This document shows, one piece after another, positions 19,087-29,970 of a stretch of DNA of 64,000 nucleotides; position 1 is the stretch's first letter, and the number at the start of each line of letters is the position of its first letter. The DNA comes from Saccharomycodes ludwigii (lineage: Eukaryota > Ascomycota > Saccharomycetes > Saccharomycodales > Saccharomycodaceae). The position numbers and the translations under genes are program-made. The stretch spans positions 124,001-188,000 of the forward strand of contig NC_060201.1 in the NCBI RefSeq assembly GCF_020623625.1, written 5' to 3'. Under the pieces are notes generated by a model. The model was not told where the DNA came from. It was given only the letters and a program-made list of their open reading frames with translations, and did no database searches.

Positions 19087-19863
19087 TCAAACCATAAAAC
19101 TTTCTCCACAACCACAAGTTCCCTTTGAATTTGGATTTTTAAACACAAACCTTGAAGATAATCTATCATCAATCCAATCCATTTCGCTACCAACAATGCT
19201 AAACAAAGCTTTGGAATCTATAATTACCTTAATACCATCTTGTTCCACAACTTCATCGAATTTGCCAGGATGTGTGATATAATTTAAATCATAAGTTAGG
19301 CCTGAACATCCCCTATTTCTAACAGTTATCCTTATTAGCTTAGGTTCTGGCTGGTTTAACAGTTGCTTGAGATGATTTATAGCATTAGGCGTTAAGGAAA
19401 TTAAATTCTTATACGGTCTTAATCTTCTTTTTGATTTTTTATTCTTGGTTACACTGCTAGTACTTATGGGACTCTTGTCATTTTGTTTGGCAAGTTGTTT
19501 TTCTTTTTGTTTTTCTTGTTGTCTTAAAAGAGTCTCCTTCGATGGTAACGAATAACTAGACCACAATTTAAGTTGCTTACCAGTATTATTATTGGAGTTT
19601 GCATTACCGATGTTGTCCATATTACTATTTTTATTATCATTGTTACTTTTACTAAAATTAAATGCAAATCGATTAGAAGTATTAGAAGTGTTTGAAGCAA
19701 TAGAAGAAACAGCTGGTTCTTTAACCTTGGAAGTAGTTTGTAATTTTCTTGAAAATATGATCAGCAAGTCCTTATTGGTGCTGTTTCCACTGATTTTATT
19801 AAGCATCATGGAGTTTTTAAATAGTAGAAGTCTATTGTTAGAAAAGACAAGTCCCCTCAGCAT
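19087..19863 (-). CDS. ISA1: Isa1, mitochondrial A-type Fe-S cluster assembly protein
   Basis: This 258-aa protein (S. cerevisiae Isa1 is 250 aa) works in the mitochondrial matrix with Isa2 and Iba57 to make [4Fe-4S] clusters for aconitase, lipoyl synthase and related enzymes. The N-terminal 30-40 residues are basic and hydroxylated (LLIIFSRKLQTTSK follows), as expected of a matrix-targeting region, and are followed by an Asn/Lys-rich linker. The C-terminal A-type domain (about 150-258) keeps the three ligand cysteines: Cys186 in NRGCSGLTYDLN, and Cys250 and Cys252 in GTCGCGESF. It is divergently transcribed from RIX7. Confidence 0.95.
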   Translation of the reverse strand: MLRGLVFSNNRLLLFKNSMMLNKISGNSTNKDLLIIFSRKLQTTSKVKEPAVSSIASNTSNTSNRFAFNFSKSNNDNKNSNMDNIGNANSNNNTGKQLKLWSSYSLPSKETLLRQQEKQKEKQLAKQNDKSPISTSSVTKNKKSKRRLRPYKNLISLTPNAINHLKQLLNQPEPKLIRITVRNRGCSGLTYDLNYITHPGKFDEVVEQDGIKVIIDSKALFSIVGSEMDWIDDRLSSRFVFKNPNSKGTCGCGESFMV

Positions 19864-20960
19864 TTTTTTTAATATCTAAATATTTTAGTTCTTTTCCTTT
19901 TTGTTTTGTTTCGTAACTGTTTTTTTTTTTTTTTTTTTTCCTGGTTATACTTGTTAAGGGAATAAAAAAGTAAAAGATAAATAGAATATATAATAAGATC
20001 AAAAGTTTTAAACAAATAAATAATTCAGACCTTAAAATGTTGATCTTTTTTACTCTTCTTTTATATAATTTGTGATAAACTCCTAAAAACGCACATCTAT
20101 GTAAAATTATTGCATTTAAAGAAAAGCATGTAAAAAGATCCTTTTTTTATATGTTTTTTTTTTTTGATTTACTCTGCGTGATTTGTATGTAACCTTTTAT
20201 TTTATTTTTATTTTATTTTTATTTTATTTTTGCTTTGCACTGCTCACTTTATACGACTAAATTAATTTTTTTTTTTTTTGAAGTGCTCGTTTTAAATTAT
20301 GCTGAAAAGAAAATAAAACAAAGGGAAATAGATAGAAAATAACGTACAAGTGTAATCAGTGGAAAGCCGATTTAAATTCCGAGATGTTCACGTTTTAAAA
20401 CTTTCATAGTTTTTTTATTTATTTTTGCGTGTTCAATAATTCAATTTTTGATATTTAGTGATTATTTTCAGATCATTTAATTTTAAATAACTTAAAATAA
20501 ACAATAAGTAAAAACTGTCATTTTTCTTTTTTCTTTCTCCATTGTAATTAGCCCAGTATCATTTAATACGAAATATATACAACACTTAGCGTTACAGAGC
20601 GTTCATTATAAGTAATAAAATGTGATGCTTTTTGCTTCCATACAAAAATTATTGTCTTTTCTCATGAACATTTCTTTTTTTTTTTTTTCTTTTTCTTTTT
20701 TCTTATCCTTCATTTTTTAATCAAGTGTTTGAACGACTTCGAAATATTAAAAAAAAAAAAAAAAAATTTATATATACATAATAAATGTCAACTTCATTAG
20801 TCAAATACATATCTTTATAATTGGCATAACAGTACTAACAAGCAATACTTTAAAATCAAAGAGGACAAGAGAAAAGTTTTTTTTTTTTTTTTAAATCAAT
20901 TGATATAATAACTCATCAACTATCCACCATAGTATCATTATAACAAAAGTTACTCAGAAA
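19864..20960. promoter_or_regulatory. Divergent ISA1/RIX7 promoter region
   Basis: This 1.1-kb gap between divergent starts is AT-rich, with T tracts at 19920-19939 and 20654-20668 and a TTTTA-rich run near 20200-20230. No RNA gene or coding frame was seen. In S. cerevisiae, TPO1, FRA1, GPI13 and IRC19 lie between ISA1 and RIX7. None is here, so this gap contains a rearrangement breakpoint relative to that order. Confidence 0.5.
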
Positions 20961-23552
20961 ATGGTAAAATTCAAGACAAAGAAAACCGGGGTATCATTAA
21001 CCCAAGCTTTAGACAACAAAATTGAAAATTTGATTTATAGGATGCTAGATGAAAGATCATTGGAGAAACAGAGATTAAATAATCAAAAAGTCAAACAAAA
21101 TGTATCACCAAAAGAAAGCGAAGACGATATTGAAGAAGATGATTTATTTCCAGATATTTATCTAGCCAAGGATTTGATTTTTGGTGAGGTAGTAGGCTAT
21201 GTTTTATCCAAAGATTTATCCTTGCAAAGGGTTAAAAAAGTTGTTTTGGAACGTGTAGTCGACAAAATGTTAAAAATCATTATTGCCAAAGAAGCTGAAG
21301 AAATCGATATAAACAAGGATCAAGAGAAACAAGAACAGGATAGTGCCGAGGACAACAATGAGCCTGAAACAAATTTAACTTCACAAAACTTGATGATTGA
21401 TGAAGATACAACCAATAGTTTTAATAAAGATATCACTCAACATTGGAATGTTAAACCCCTAGTATTAGCCAACGATGAATCCAGCGAGAATAACGCTTCT
21501 TCGCCTAATAATGTCACTGCTAATAATAACAATAACAGCAACAAAAAAAAACGGAGTAACGGAGGAATTTTATTAAATGAACGCTCATCTAAAACCAAAA
21601 AAAGTAAAATTGATAGGGCACCACCCGCAATTAACTTATCCATTTTGGGTGGTATGGATGACGTCGTCGCACAATTAATGGAATTAATCGGCTTACCCAT
21701 ATTACACCCGGAAATTTATAGCAGTACGGGTGTAGAACCACCGCGTGGTGTTCTATTACATGGTCCCCCTGGATGTGGTAAAACCACTATTGCCAACGCT
21801 TTAGCTGGGGAATTACAAGTTCCCTTTATTTCTGTATCAGCACCCTCAGTGGTAAGTGGTATGAGTGGGGAAAGTGAGAAGAAACTTAGGGATTTATTTG
21901 ACGAGGCCAAGAGTTTAGCACCTTGTTTAGTTTTCTTGGACGAAATTGATGCCATTACCCCAAAAAGAGATGGTGGCGCTCAGAGGGAAATGGAGAGAAG
22001 AATAGTTGCTCAGTTATTAACCTCACTTGATGACTTATCCTTTGAAAAAACTGACGGGAAGCCTGTAATCGTTATTGGTGCTACCAATAGGCCTGATTCT
22101 TTGGATCCTGCATTGAGAAGGGCTGGTAGGTTTGATAGAGAAATTTGTCTAAACGTTCCAAATGAATATAGTAGAATACATATTTTACAAAAAGTGGTTT
22201 CAAGATTGAAAACTGATGGAGAAATAGATTTTGTCAAACTAGCCAAATTAACACCGGGGTTTGTAGGAGCAGATTTGAAAGCCTTGGCTACCGCTGCAGG
22301 TATTTGCGCTATAAAGAGGATTTTTAGCACTTTTGGACAATTATCTGATGATGACTCCATGGACATTGACAGTGCTGGAGTTAATAGTCAGGCTGATATG
22401 AAAAATACTCCAAACATGATTGATCCATTGCCCTTAGATATAATACAGAGATTCATTGCGAATTTTCCCAAACCTTTAACAGATGAACAATTATCCACGG
22501 TGTCTATCAGATATGAAGATTTTTTGAAAGCTTTGCCAAATATACAGCCAACTGCAAAAAGAGAAGGTTTTGCCACTGTCCCTGACGTAACTTGGGATAA
22601 TATTGGTGCCTTGAAAAAAACCCGTATTGAATTGAATATGGCAATTGTTCAACCTATAAAGAGACCAGAGTTATATGAAAAAGTGGGCATTACTGCGCCA
22701 GCTGGTGTTTTGTTATGGGGTCCTCCGGGCTGTGGTAAAACTTTATTGGCAAAAGCTGTTGCCAACGAGTCTAGAGCTAATTTTATATCTATTAAGGGCC
22801 CTGAACTTTTGAACAAATATGTAGGTGAAAGTGAAAGAAGCATAAGGCAGGTATTCACAAGAGCTAGGGCTTCCATTCCGTGTGTTATATTTTTTGATGA
22901 ACTGGATGCTTTAGTCCCACGCAGAGACTCTACAATGAGCGAATCGACCTCGAGAGTGGTGAATACTTTATTAACTGAATTGGATGGACTAAGTAGTAGA
23001 AGAGGTATTTTTGTTATTGGTGCTACTAACAGACCAGATATGATCGACCCTGCCATGTTAAGACCCGGTAGGTTGGACAAAACATTGTTTATTGAATTAC
23101 CTAATTCAGAAGAGAAGTTAGATATTCTGAAAACCTTGGTCAGTTGCAATGGTACTCCACTGGCACCTGATGTTATTTTAGAAGATATTGTTAAAAATAA
23201 ACGCTGTAACAATTTTTCAGGCGCAGATCTAGCCGCTTTAATCAGAGAAAGTTCCATTTTAGCTTTGAAAAGAAATTTTTTTAAAAACAATGAAATACAA
23301 TCTGTTAAGGACAATAATTTAGACAAAGAGTTTGAAAATCTTACTACAGGCGATAGTGATAATGAGGTAATATTGGTTACTTTAAAAGATTTCCAAAATG
23401 CGCTAAACAAGATAAAGCCATCAGTTAGCGATCGGGATAGATTAAAATATGATAGGTTGAATAAGAAGATGGGCTGGATTCAAGAACAAGACGAAGAAGA
23501 AAAAGAAGATGACGGTAATAATAATATTAAATCTGAAAGTGTTGTGGATTAA
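20961..23552 (+). CDS. RIX7: Rix7, AAA ATPase of 60S ribosome maturation
   Basis: This 863-aa protein (S. cerevisiae Rix7 is 837 aa) is a type II AAA ATPase related to Cdc48/NVL. It strips Nsa1 from nucleolar pre-60S particles. The N-terminal region (1-70) resembles the small helical domain of the family and is followed by an acidic, Asn/Lys-rich linker with a basic patch (KKKRSNGG) suited to nuclear import. D1 has Walker A GPPGCGKTT near 268 and Walker B LVFLDEIDA. D2 has GPPGCGKTLLA near 587 and VIFFDELDA. Both arginine-finger regions are present (GRFDRE and GRLDK). The C-terminus is acidic. It is convergent with GRC3, also a pre-60S factor, as in YLL034C/YLL035W. Confidence 0.97.
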   Translation: MVKFKTKKTGVSLTQALDNKIENLIYRMLDERSLEKQRLNNQKVKQNVSPKESEDDIEEDDLFPDIYLAKDLIFGEVVGYVLSKDLSLQRVKKVVLERVVDKMLKIIIAKEAEEIDINKDQEKQEQDSAEDNNEPETNLTSQNLMIDEDTTNSFNKDITQHWNVKPLVLANDESSENNASSPNNVTANNNNNSNKKKRSNGGILLNERSSKTKKSKIDRAPPAINLSILGGMDDVVAQLMELIGLPILHPEIYSSTGVEPPRGVLLHGPPGCGKTTIANALAGELQVPFISVSAPSVVSGMSGESEKKLRDLFDEAKSLAPCLVFLDEIDAITPKRDGGAQREMERRIVAQLLTSLDDLSFEKTDGKPVIVIGATNRPDSLDPALRRAGRFDREICLNVPNEYSRIHILQKVVSRLKTDGEIDFVKLAKLTPGFVGADLKALATAAGICAIKRIFSTFGQLSDDDSMDIDSAGVNSQADMKNTPNMIDPLPLDIIQRFIANFPKPLTDEQLSTVSIRYEDFLKALPNIQPTAKREGFATVPDVTWDNIGALKKTRIELNMAIVQPIKRPELYEKVGITAPAGVLLWGPPGCGKTLLAKAVANESRANFISIKGPELLNKYVGESERSIRQVFTRARASIPCVIFFDELDALVPRRDSTMSESTSRVVNTLLTELDGLSSRRGIFVIGATNRPDMIDPAMLRPGRLDKTLFIELPNSEEKLDILKTLVSCNGTPLAPDVILEDIVKNKRCNNFSGADLAALIRESSILALKRNFFKNNEIQSVKDNNLDKEFENLTTGDSDNEVILVTLKDFQNALNKIKPSVSDRDRLKYDRLNKKMGWIQEQDEEEKEDDGNNNIKSESVVD

Positions 23553-23581
23553 AACTGCATACTGCTATACTTTTAGTGTAC

Positions 23582-23626
<45 letters not shown>
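23582..23626. repeat. (AAT)15 microsatellite between RIX7 and GRC3
   Basis: Fifteen perfect AAT units fill nearly half of the 100-bp space between the converging RIX7 and GRC3 stop codons, so both transcripts probably overlap it. Confidence 0.9.
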
Positions 23627-23652
23627 TTATAACGAAGCCGTATACAAAGTTT

Positions 23653-25740
23653 TTATTTCGTAAAATGACTTTTCCTCTTTATGTTTTTACGGACCTTCCA
23701 GACATGTTCATTAGGTCTTTTTTGCTTAAATGATATGTATGGGACAAAATCAATTTTCTTTTCTTTGCAATACCTAGTAATAAATTTGTCGTTGGGAATG
23801 ATTTCTTCTGTTGGCACTTCAATGTTCCCTCTAATCATTATAAAATTTGTAGATTCTCTTAAGTTTTCCATTTTTTTTTTGCAAATTTCGGGAATGTATA
23901 AATTCACATATTTTTCTTTCACGTTAACCGAATGTATAAAGGATAACGTCAAGAACGTCGCGTGATCTATTGGGAAATTTTTAAGAATTGGTATACTATC
24001 ATAAAGTTCAAATTGGTCTTTGTCATATGACTCATTTTTTACACTAAAAATAGACAGAATGGAACCCTCCAAAAATGTTCTAAAGTTATCTGTCAAAACC
24101 CTTAAATCAATATCATCGTTTATAAAATGAAATCCAGTAATTAAACCTTTATTGTTGGTATCCCCCCCGAAACTTACTCTTAAAGGCACCTTTTCTATGA
24201 GTGGCGTAAAATCAAATTCAGAAATATCAGTCCTATGGAAATAAGTTAATAATTTGTATTCTCTAATTAATGTAGCATTCCAACGGTCACATAATTTAGC
24301 CAAAGAATTTACTGAAGTTGGGTTGCTATTAAAACAACCTGGCAATTTTGTGATTGATGGTTTATATTTTAAGTCAAATTCATTGATGAAAAGATCTGGT
24401 ATGTCCAATTCAGGATGAAATCCATTGGTGTGTCCTTGTTGCTGTGATTCCAACAGAATGATGTCTGTGGGCTTGTACGCTTTAATTATTTCATTTAAAA
24501 TCTGAATACCAAAACCTTTTATCCACCCAGTCAAATTAATTATACAAGGCGTCAGAGGATCCGTTTGGAAAAGGTCATCGATCAATTTTTCGCAAAGTTT
24601 TAAATATCTGATTGGTTGCTCATTTGGAGATGGTGATCCAATAAAGAAAGTTTTTTGTAAAATATTATGGATTGGCACAATAATCGGATTCCCTAAATGT
24701 TTATAACTGTTAGTGTTTAACTCTGTCGAGGAAATACAATTTGGGACAGAAAATTCCGGTTGACCTGGATCAAGATCTATATAATTAACTGTCATTAATT
24801 CCTTATTGTTATTATTATTACTACCATCATCGTTTTTATGGAAAATTTTTTCCAATAAAATTCTATTGAACGTGGATTTACCACTATTCTTTCCACCTAT
24901 AGTCATAACTCTTAGTCCAACTGAATTGGTGGAATCAAAAAATTTCATATACAACCTATCTAATGCCGATTTCCAATTGTTATCGTCAAAAGTGGTAAAT
25001 TGATAGTAGTCTATTAAAGCTGGTTTCCATTCACCAAATTCCTCCGATAAATGGTCTTCTTTTAAAAGTTGAAAAGTGTTGTTACTCTCATTAATGTTCG
25101 TCAATTCCCAAAATTTTAGGAACTTACTGGTTAACCCTTGTGAACTAATTTTTTTTAATGATTGCATAATACCATTGTTTGATATTTTAATAATACACGG
25201 ATATTTTTCAAAAAGATCAGCATTTTCATCCTTAATTGAACTATTAGAATTAAAAAATAGAGTATTAATATCAGAAAAGGAAGTAAAATATGATGATTTA
25301 ATTGTAGAAATTGCGTTTGACGTTGATTGCCAAATTGTAAAAACTTTCCAAGATGCATTATAGTGTGTTGTATTATAAACAATACCACCCTTTACAATTT
25401 GAACACAGGCTGATCCAAATAAGCAAAGTTCTTCATTATCTTGTAAAAATAAAAGATATGAATTGTTCTGGGAATTAGCATTCTGTATTTTTAATGCGTT
25501 TACATTTAATTTCATTGTGTATATTTTTTTCTTTCCAACTTGTAAAAAAGTGTTGCTAATCATATCTTTTTCTTCCTGGAAAACATCATCTTCATATTCT
25601 GAGCATGAATTATTTTCTTTTCTAGTAGTAATATCCTGGTTCGTGTCAAAGGCTTTGTTTGTTGCTACCACTTCATAGATATCAACATTGCTCTCACATG
25701 AAGATAGGTCATCGTTATTATCATATGTAGGAAAAACCAT
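23653..25740 (-). CDS. GRC3: Grc3, polynucleotide 5'-kinase of rRNA processing
   Basis: This 695-aa protein (S. cerevisiae Grc3 is 632 aa) is the Clp1-family 5'-hydroxyl RNA kinase. It forms a complex with the Las1 endonuclease, phosphorylates the 26S pre-rRNA after ITS2 cleavage and so allows Rat1 trimming. It is also linked to Pol I termination. The N-terminal domain (about 50-265) precedes the kinase domain with P-loop GGKNSGKST near 283-291. NYIDLDPGQPEFSVP is the Walker B-like region typical of Clp1/Grc3, and NLTGWIKGFGIQ the downstream family motif. The C-terminal domain ends with a basic tail (KVRKNIKRKSHFTK). Confidence 0.95.
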   Translation of the reverse strand: MVFPTYDNNDDLSSCESNVDIYEVVATNKAFDTNQDITTRKENNSCSEYEDDVFQEEKDMISNTFLQVGKKKIYTMKLNVNALKIQNANSQNNSYLLFLQDNEELCLFGSACVQIVKGGIVYNTTHYNASWKVFTIWQSTSNAISTIKSSYFTSFSDINTLFFNSNSSIKDENADLFEKYPCIIKISNNGIMQSLKKISSQGLTSKFLKFWELTNINESNNTFQLLKEDHLSEEFGEWKPALIDYYQFTTFDDNNWKSALDRLYMKFFDSTNSVGLRVMTIGGKNSGKSTFNRILLEKIFHKNDDGSNNNNNKELMTVNYIDLDPGQPEFSVPNCISSTELNTNSYKHLGNPIIVPIHNILQKTFFIGSPSPNEQPIRYLKLCEKLIDDLFQTDPLTPCIINLTGWIKGFGIQILNEIIKAYKPTDIILLESQQQGHTNGFHPELDIPDLFINEFDLKYKPSITKLPGCFNSNPTSVNSLAKLCDRWNATLIREYKLLTYFHRTDISEFDFTPLIEKVPLRVSFGGDTNNKGLITGFHFINDDIDLRVLTDNFRTFLEGSILSIFSVKNESYDKDQFELYDSIPILKNFPIDHATFLTLSFIHSVNVKEKYVNLYIPEICKKKMENLRESTNFIMIRGNIEVPTEEIIPNDKFITRYCKEKKIDFVPYISFKQKRPNEHVWKVRKNIKRKSHFTK

Positions 25741-25901
25741 TTAACATTTAAATAAATGGGATACAAAAATGGATACTTTTATTGTTTATCTAGCACCTAG
25801 TTTTTTGCTAAAGAAAAAAAACAAAAGTATTTTTTTAAAAGAATGTTTATCTGATGAGAATATATTTAATTGACTTGATTAAGTTCAGTTCCAATAACAT
25901 T

Positions 25902-25940
<39 letters not shown>

Positions 25941-26087
25941 TATAGTGCAAGATGCCGAATCCCGAACCATGAAATCCGAAATGGTTAAGAAAAGTAAATC
26001 ACAATGTTTATTAGATAACTAATTTTCAAATATACTTGATTGTGTCAAGAAAGATTGTCTATTAAAATATAATTAAATGTGTAATCC

Positions 26088-26123
<36 letters not shown>

Positions 26124-26298
26124 CGTTATAAAAATATACCAATAATCATGATATATGTATATTTATATAACTGATTGAGAAATAAAAGCGAAGCTAATCT
26201 ATAAATATTTTTAATGGAACAAAAAAAAAAAACAAACTATATGTGCTCTCTTAAAATCTTAAAACATTATGTTTCAAAAACTAGTGATTAAAAACTTA
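25741..26298. promoter_or_regulatory. GRC3 promoter and RIM101 3' region
   Basis: This 558-bp gap separates two genes transcribed leftwards. It holds a 36-T tract at 25904-25939 and a second T tract of over 20 at 26091-26118, both typical nucleosome-depleting elements. A GATGAG core at 25854-25859, the centre of the PAC motif of ribosome-biogenesis genes, lies about 115 bp before the GRC3 start, but the full PAC consensus is not met. Confidence 0.45.
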
Positions 26299-28326
26299 TC
26301 AAACAATTCTAATCTCCGGATAATCTAAAGTTAAGTCATTAAATCTAGACATTGTAGTAACAATATCATGATTATCTCCTTTGCACTCAGTGGTTGACAT
26401 AGTATCATCATTCTCAGTAGCATCAGGAATAGAAATATTGATATTGAATTTGTCGCTTTCCTCTTCCTCTTTCTCTTTTTCCAGATATTGTTCACATAAT
26501 TCACAAACTAGATAATCCCTAAATATTTTAGCCAATAATAAAGTATATTCATAATCATCATATTCATCATCGCAATCTTCTTCTTCTTCTTCTTCGTCTT
26601 CTGTGTCATTTGTATGCCCATTTGCCTTTTGATAAACGCTATATGATACATAATCAGACGGGTTTTGATAAGAATACAAACTGTTAATGGACTTAGTGCT
26701 TCCATTAGTATTATGAACCACACCAGGTTGAAAATGATTGGTGTTGCAATTATTCTTATTTTTAGCAGCAGTGACATTATTAATAAGGGTTGCCCCATCA
26801 TTATAAATGTTAGTATTAGTATTGTTATATGCTGAATACATGTTTTGTCCGAAGTGAAAAGCTTGTTGGCCTAATGAAATGTTATTACTAATAGTACGAT
26901 GGATAGGATTAGCAATAGGACTAGGGTTAGAATTATTATTATTAGTATTAGTGGCAGAAGAAGAAGATGATGATGAAGAAGCAGCAGCAGCAGCAGAAGA
27001 AGTGTATGTTGTTCCCGGGAATGGTAAAATAGAAGGATATTCTGAAAGATTCAAACTATTCTTAGCAGTATTCATCGCTGAAAGCGTATTATTAACGACA
27101 GGGGTATTAGATACACACATAGATAGCGGAGGCAAATTGTGAGTGTATGAATTATTAACAGCACTAGGATTGCTGTAGGTGCAATTGTTAATGTTCACAG
27201 TTGTGGGGACAATAGGAGTACATCCACCGGAACAATTATCACCGCCATTGCAGGTACGAATAGTACCATAACTACTATTGGTGCTATTGCTTCTACTGTG
27301 AATAATTTCGCTGTTGATAATAGTGTCGGCAGTGTCACCTACAGGAGCGGCAAGATTCATATTATTGGTTAATTTGGTGAAAAAGTTTGAAGCAGTTCTT
27401 AGAGAACACAAAGGAGGTAAATTATTGCTTGAATTATCCATACCAGCGTTTTTGCTTCTGCTGTGATTAATATTATTACTACTATCATTATTACGAGCAT
27501 TTATGGACAAGGGGGGCAATGTCAAATTTTGAATGGATTGGCTTAATTCTAGAGAATAAACGGGTTTTTTAACAATCATATCATTGCGAGTACCAATGAA
27601 AGTTTTTAAATCAGTTTTTGATAAAGTATTTGTCTGATAGGTGTTAGGTGGAGTATTAAAAGGTTGAAGCGGATTTTGGTTAATGAATAATTTATGCGGA
27701 GTATTGTTATTACTAACATTTAATAGAGGTAATTTACCAGTGACTGTAAAAGTAGTATCATGTGCTTTTTTATTGATCCCGCTACCATTATCGCTTTTAC
27801 TGATTGTTCTCTTCTTTCTTGGAGTTTTTTTAAAGTGTATTTTCACATGTTTTTTCAAATCTTGTGGCCTTTTAAATTTTTTTTCACAAACAGAACATTT
27901 GAAAGGTTTTAACGGAATATGAACTCTTAAGTGCGATGTTATGTGGTCCCTTTTGACCGTTTGGACAGTGCATTCGTCCCAGCGGCAGGTTAATTGCAAA
28001 TTCTTTTGTGATTTTCTACCAACATGATCCTGGCACAGGTGTTGATATAAAACTTCGGCTTGAGGAAACTCCAACCCACATCCATCCCATTTACATATTA
28101 AAACGTTGTTCTCATTATTTTCGGGCAGGATATAGCCGGCGTTACGGTCTATTGTCTTTTGAACGTTAATATTTCCAGCTTCGTTAATATTATCATTTTC
28201 TTCTGAACTGGAAGAAGAATAACTAGAGGAAAAATGAGAAGTAGGGGGTGAGGGTAATAAAGTAGTGTTGGTATCTGAGATGTCTTCAGCAGCAGGATGA
28301 TTTAATAAATCATTTAAAGAGGTCAT
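26299..28326 (-). CDS. RIM101: Rim101/PacC zinc-finger transcription factor
   Basis: This 675-aa protein has the three adjacent C2H2 fingers of the Rim101/PacC family at residues 78-101 (CKWDGC...H), 114-136 (CRWDEC...H) and 144-164 (CSVCEKKF...H). The basic PRKKRTISK follows. In yeast, Rim101 is cut near its C-terminus by Rim13 when the external pH is alkaline, and it then represses genes such as NRG1. The middle is Asn/Ser-rich. Near residues 590-640 lies an acidic run followed by [10 protein letters not shown]-type sequence ([20 protein letters not shown]), like the C-terminal region removed in the yeast protein. The fingers and its place beside WSC4 (YHL027W/YHL028W) make the call firm. 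Confidence 0.94.
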   Translation of the reverse strand: MTSLNDLLNHPAAEDISDTNTTLLPSPPTSHFSSSYSSSSSEENDNINEAGNINVQKTIDRNAGYILPENNENNVLICKWDGCGLEFPQAEVLYQHLCQDHVGRKSQKNLQLTCRWDECTVQTVKRDHITSHLRVHIPLKPFKCSVCEKKFKRPQDLKKHVKIHFKKTPRKKRTISKSDNGSGINKKAHDTTFTVTGKLPLLNVSNNNTPHKLFINQNPLQPFNTPPNTYQTNTLSKTDLKTFIGTRNDMIVKKPVYSLELSQSIQNLTLPPLSINARNNDSSNNINHSRSKNAGMDNSSNNLPPLCSLRTASNFFTKLTNNMNLAAPVGDTADTIINSEIIHSRSNSTNSSYGTIRTCNGGDNCSGGCTPIVPTTVNINNCTYSNPSAVNNSYTHNLPPLSMCVSNTPVVNNTLSAMNTAKNSLNLSEYPSILPFPGTTYTSSAAAAASSSSSSSSATNTNNNNSNPSPIANPIHRTISNNISLGQQAFHFGQNMYSAYNNTNTNIYNDGATLINNVTAAKNKNNCNTNHFQPGVVHNTNGSTKSINSLYSYQNPSDYVSYSVYQKANGHTNDTEDEEEEEEDCDDEYDDYEYTLLLAKIFRDYLVCELCEQYLEKEKEEEESDKFNINISIPDATENDDTMSTTECKGDNHDIVTTMSRFNDLTLDYPEIRIV

Positions 28327-28358
28327 TCTTTTTGTACTTGTGCTGTCCTTGTTCCTTA

Positions 28359-28392
<34 letters not shown>

Positions 28393-29785
28393 TTTTTTTA
28401 CTTTGTTTCAAGTAAGATACAGAGTGACATTAAATAAAATTATCGGGAGGAGAATGTGGCTTTGAAATGATCAATAGGGAAAGAGGGAAAAGAAAAGGAA
28501 AAAAAAAAAGAAAAAATAAAAAAGGAAAAGGAAAAGGGAAAGAAACAAAAAAAAAAAAAAAAAAAAAAAAGGGTTGTTATATTGTATTATTTAATTGCTA
28601 ATGATTAAAGGATGGTAATATATTAGAAAAGTGGTGCAAATACTTTTTTTTTTTTTTCTTTCTTTTTTCTTGGTGAAAGATTCAAAAAGAATACATTTGT
28701 GAATTATTTTTATATCTTTGAATAGCGCGTACTTTACTAGACAGCACGTGCCATTATTACAGTACACGCCCATCGTATAAAATGTAAACTCGCTATAATG
28801 CCATTTTACTGGCGACATAATAAAAGTATTATAGACATTGTCAACCGCAACAATGTGTAACAATCACTGATTAAACATAAAGCTCTGTAAGAACAAATAA
28901 TATAACATTACACCAAAACGTGTTTGATAGGATGAAAAGAACACAAAGCTTTAGTTTCCAACCTTTCACAATAAGACATTATTTTGTCAAGTAATTCATT
29001 ATCCTTATGTAACTATTGGTTCAGGTCATATAGAAAAACCCAATAACGGATAGACTAATATATATATTTAAGTCGAATAATAATAATAAATATAGTACTA
29101 CATCTATATGTGATCAAACACCCCAAACACAAACTAGAACGTAAATCTTTATAATAGTGAGTAAATAACCTAATGCAAATGTTTCAATGAAACAAACAGG
29201 TTGACTCCGGGTAACAATACACACAATGAAATGTTTCAACAGTTATTAGAATTTTCAACTTTGGTGACAGCGTGCCTTTAAACGAAAAGGTGATACCGAA
29301 ACATGGAAAAGCGGACAATAGGAACACACAGATATTGTGATTACTAAATGAATTTTCAAAATTTTACATACTAAACTAATTCAGTCTGATATTTTTCTGG
29401 ACAAAATGTTTTTTTTTCTGATTCAAAAATCTTAGCAATCTTGTAAGAAGAAAAACAAGCACCTCTTCTTAAAGTATAAATTATAGCACAGCGAATATTG
29501 CACAATGTGGAATAAAATGTTATATCTATATTTTTTTTAACTTTCTGGATAGCTCTTGAAACTATAAGTAGTATACTTTGCTTAATATTGCTAAAGAAGA
29601 TAAATGCTATGCTCAAAATAAAATTGTATCGAATCAAGTTTTTTTTTCTTTTTTTTTTTTTTTTTTTTTAAAAAAAGCCAACTAAAAGATAAAAAAAATT
29701 ATATTAAAATTACGAAGTATGAATTATAAAAATAAGCATATTTGAAGAGAAAAGAAAAACAAAACAAAACAAAACAAAACGAAAA
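28327..29785. promoter_or_regulatory. RIM101 promoter and WSC4 3' region
   Basis: This gap of 1.46 kb holds the RIM101 promoter on its left side. It has a TA run near 28361-28374, T and A tracts (28376-28399 and 28548-28570) and a CACGTG box at 28745-28750. Two minus-strand frames of 88-90 codons (28591-28863 and 29371-29637) have no protein-like character. No RNA gene was recognised. Confidence 0.45.
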
Positions 29786-29925
29786 CTATTCGTTTACTAC
29801 TCTTAATACCTTTCTAGAATAATCTATATAATCTGCTAAAGATACTGCACTATCGTCATTATTCATATTACTATTACTATTACTATTACTATTACTATTA
29901 CTATTACTATTACTATTACTATTAC

Positions 29926-29970
<45 letters not shown>

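Noticed and set aside
28591-29637. Two minus-strand frames of about 90 codons between RIM101 and WSC4
   Set aside because: Composition follows the AT-rich DNA (Ile, Lys, Phe runs), one includes a poly-Lys run from a homopolymer, and neither has a domain or a counterpart in the syntenic position.
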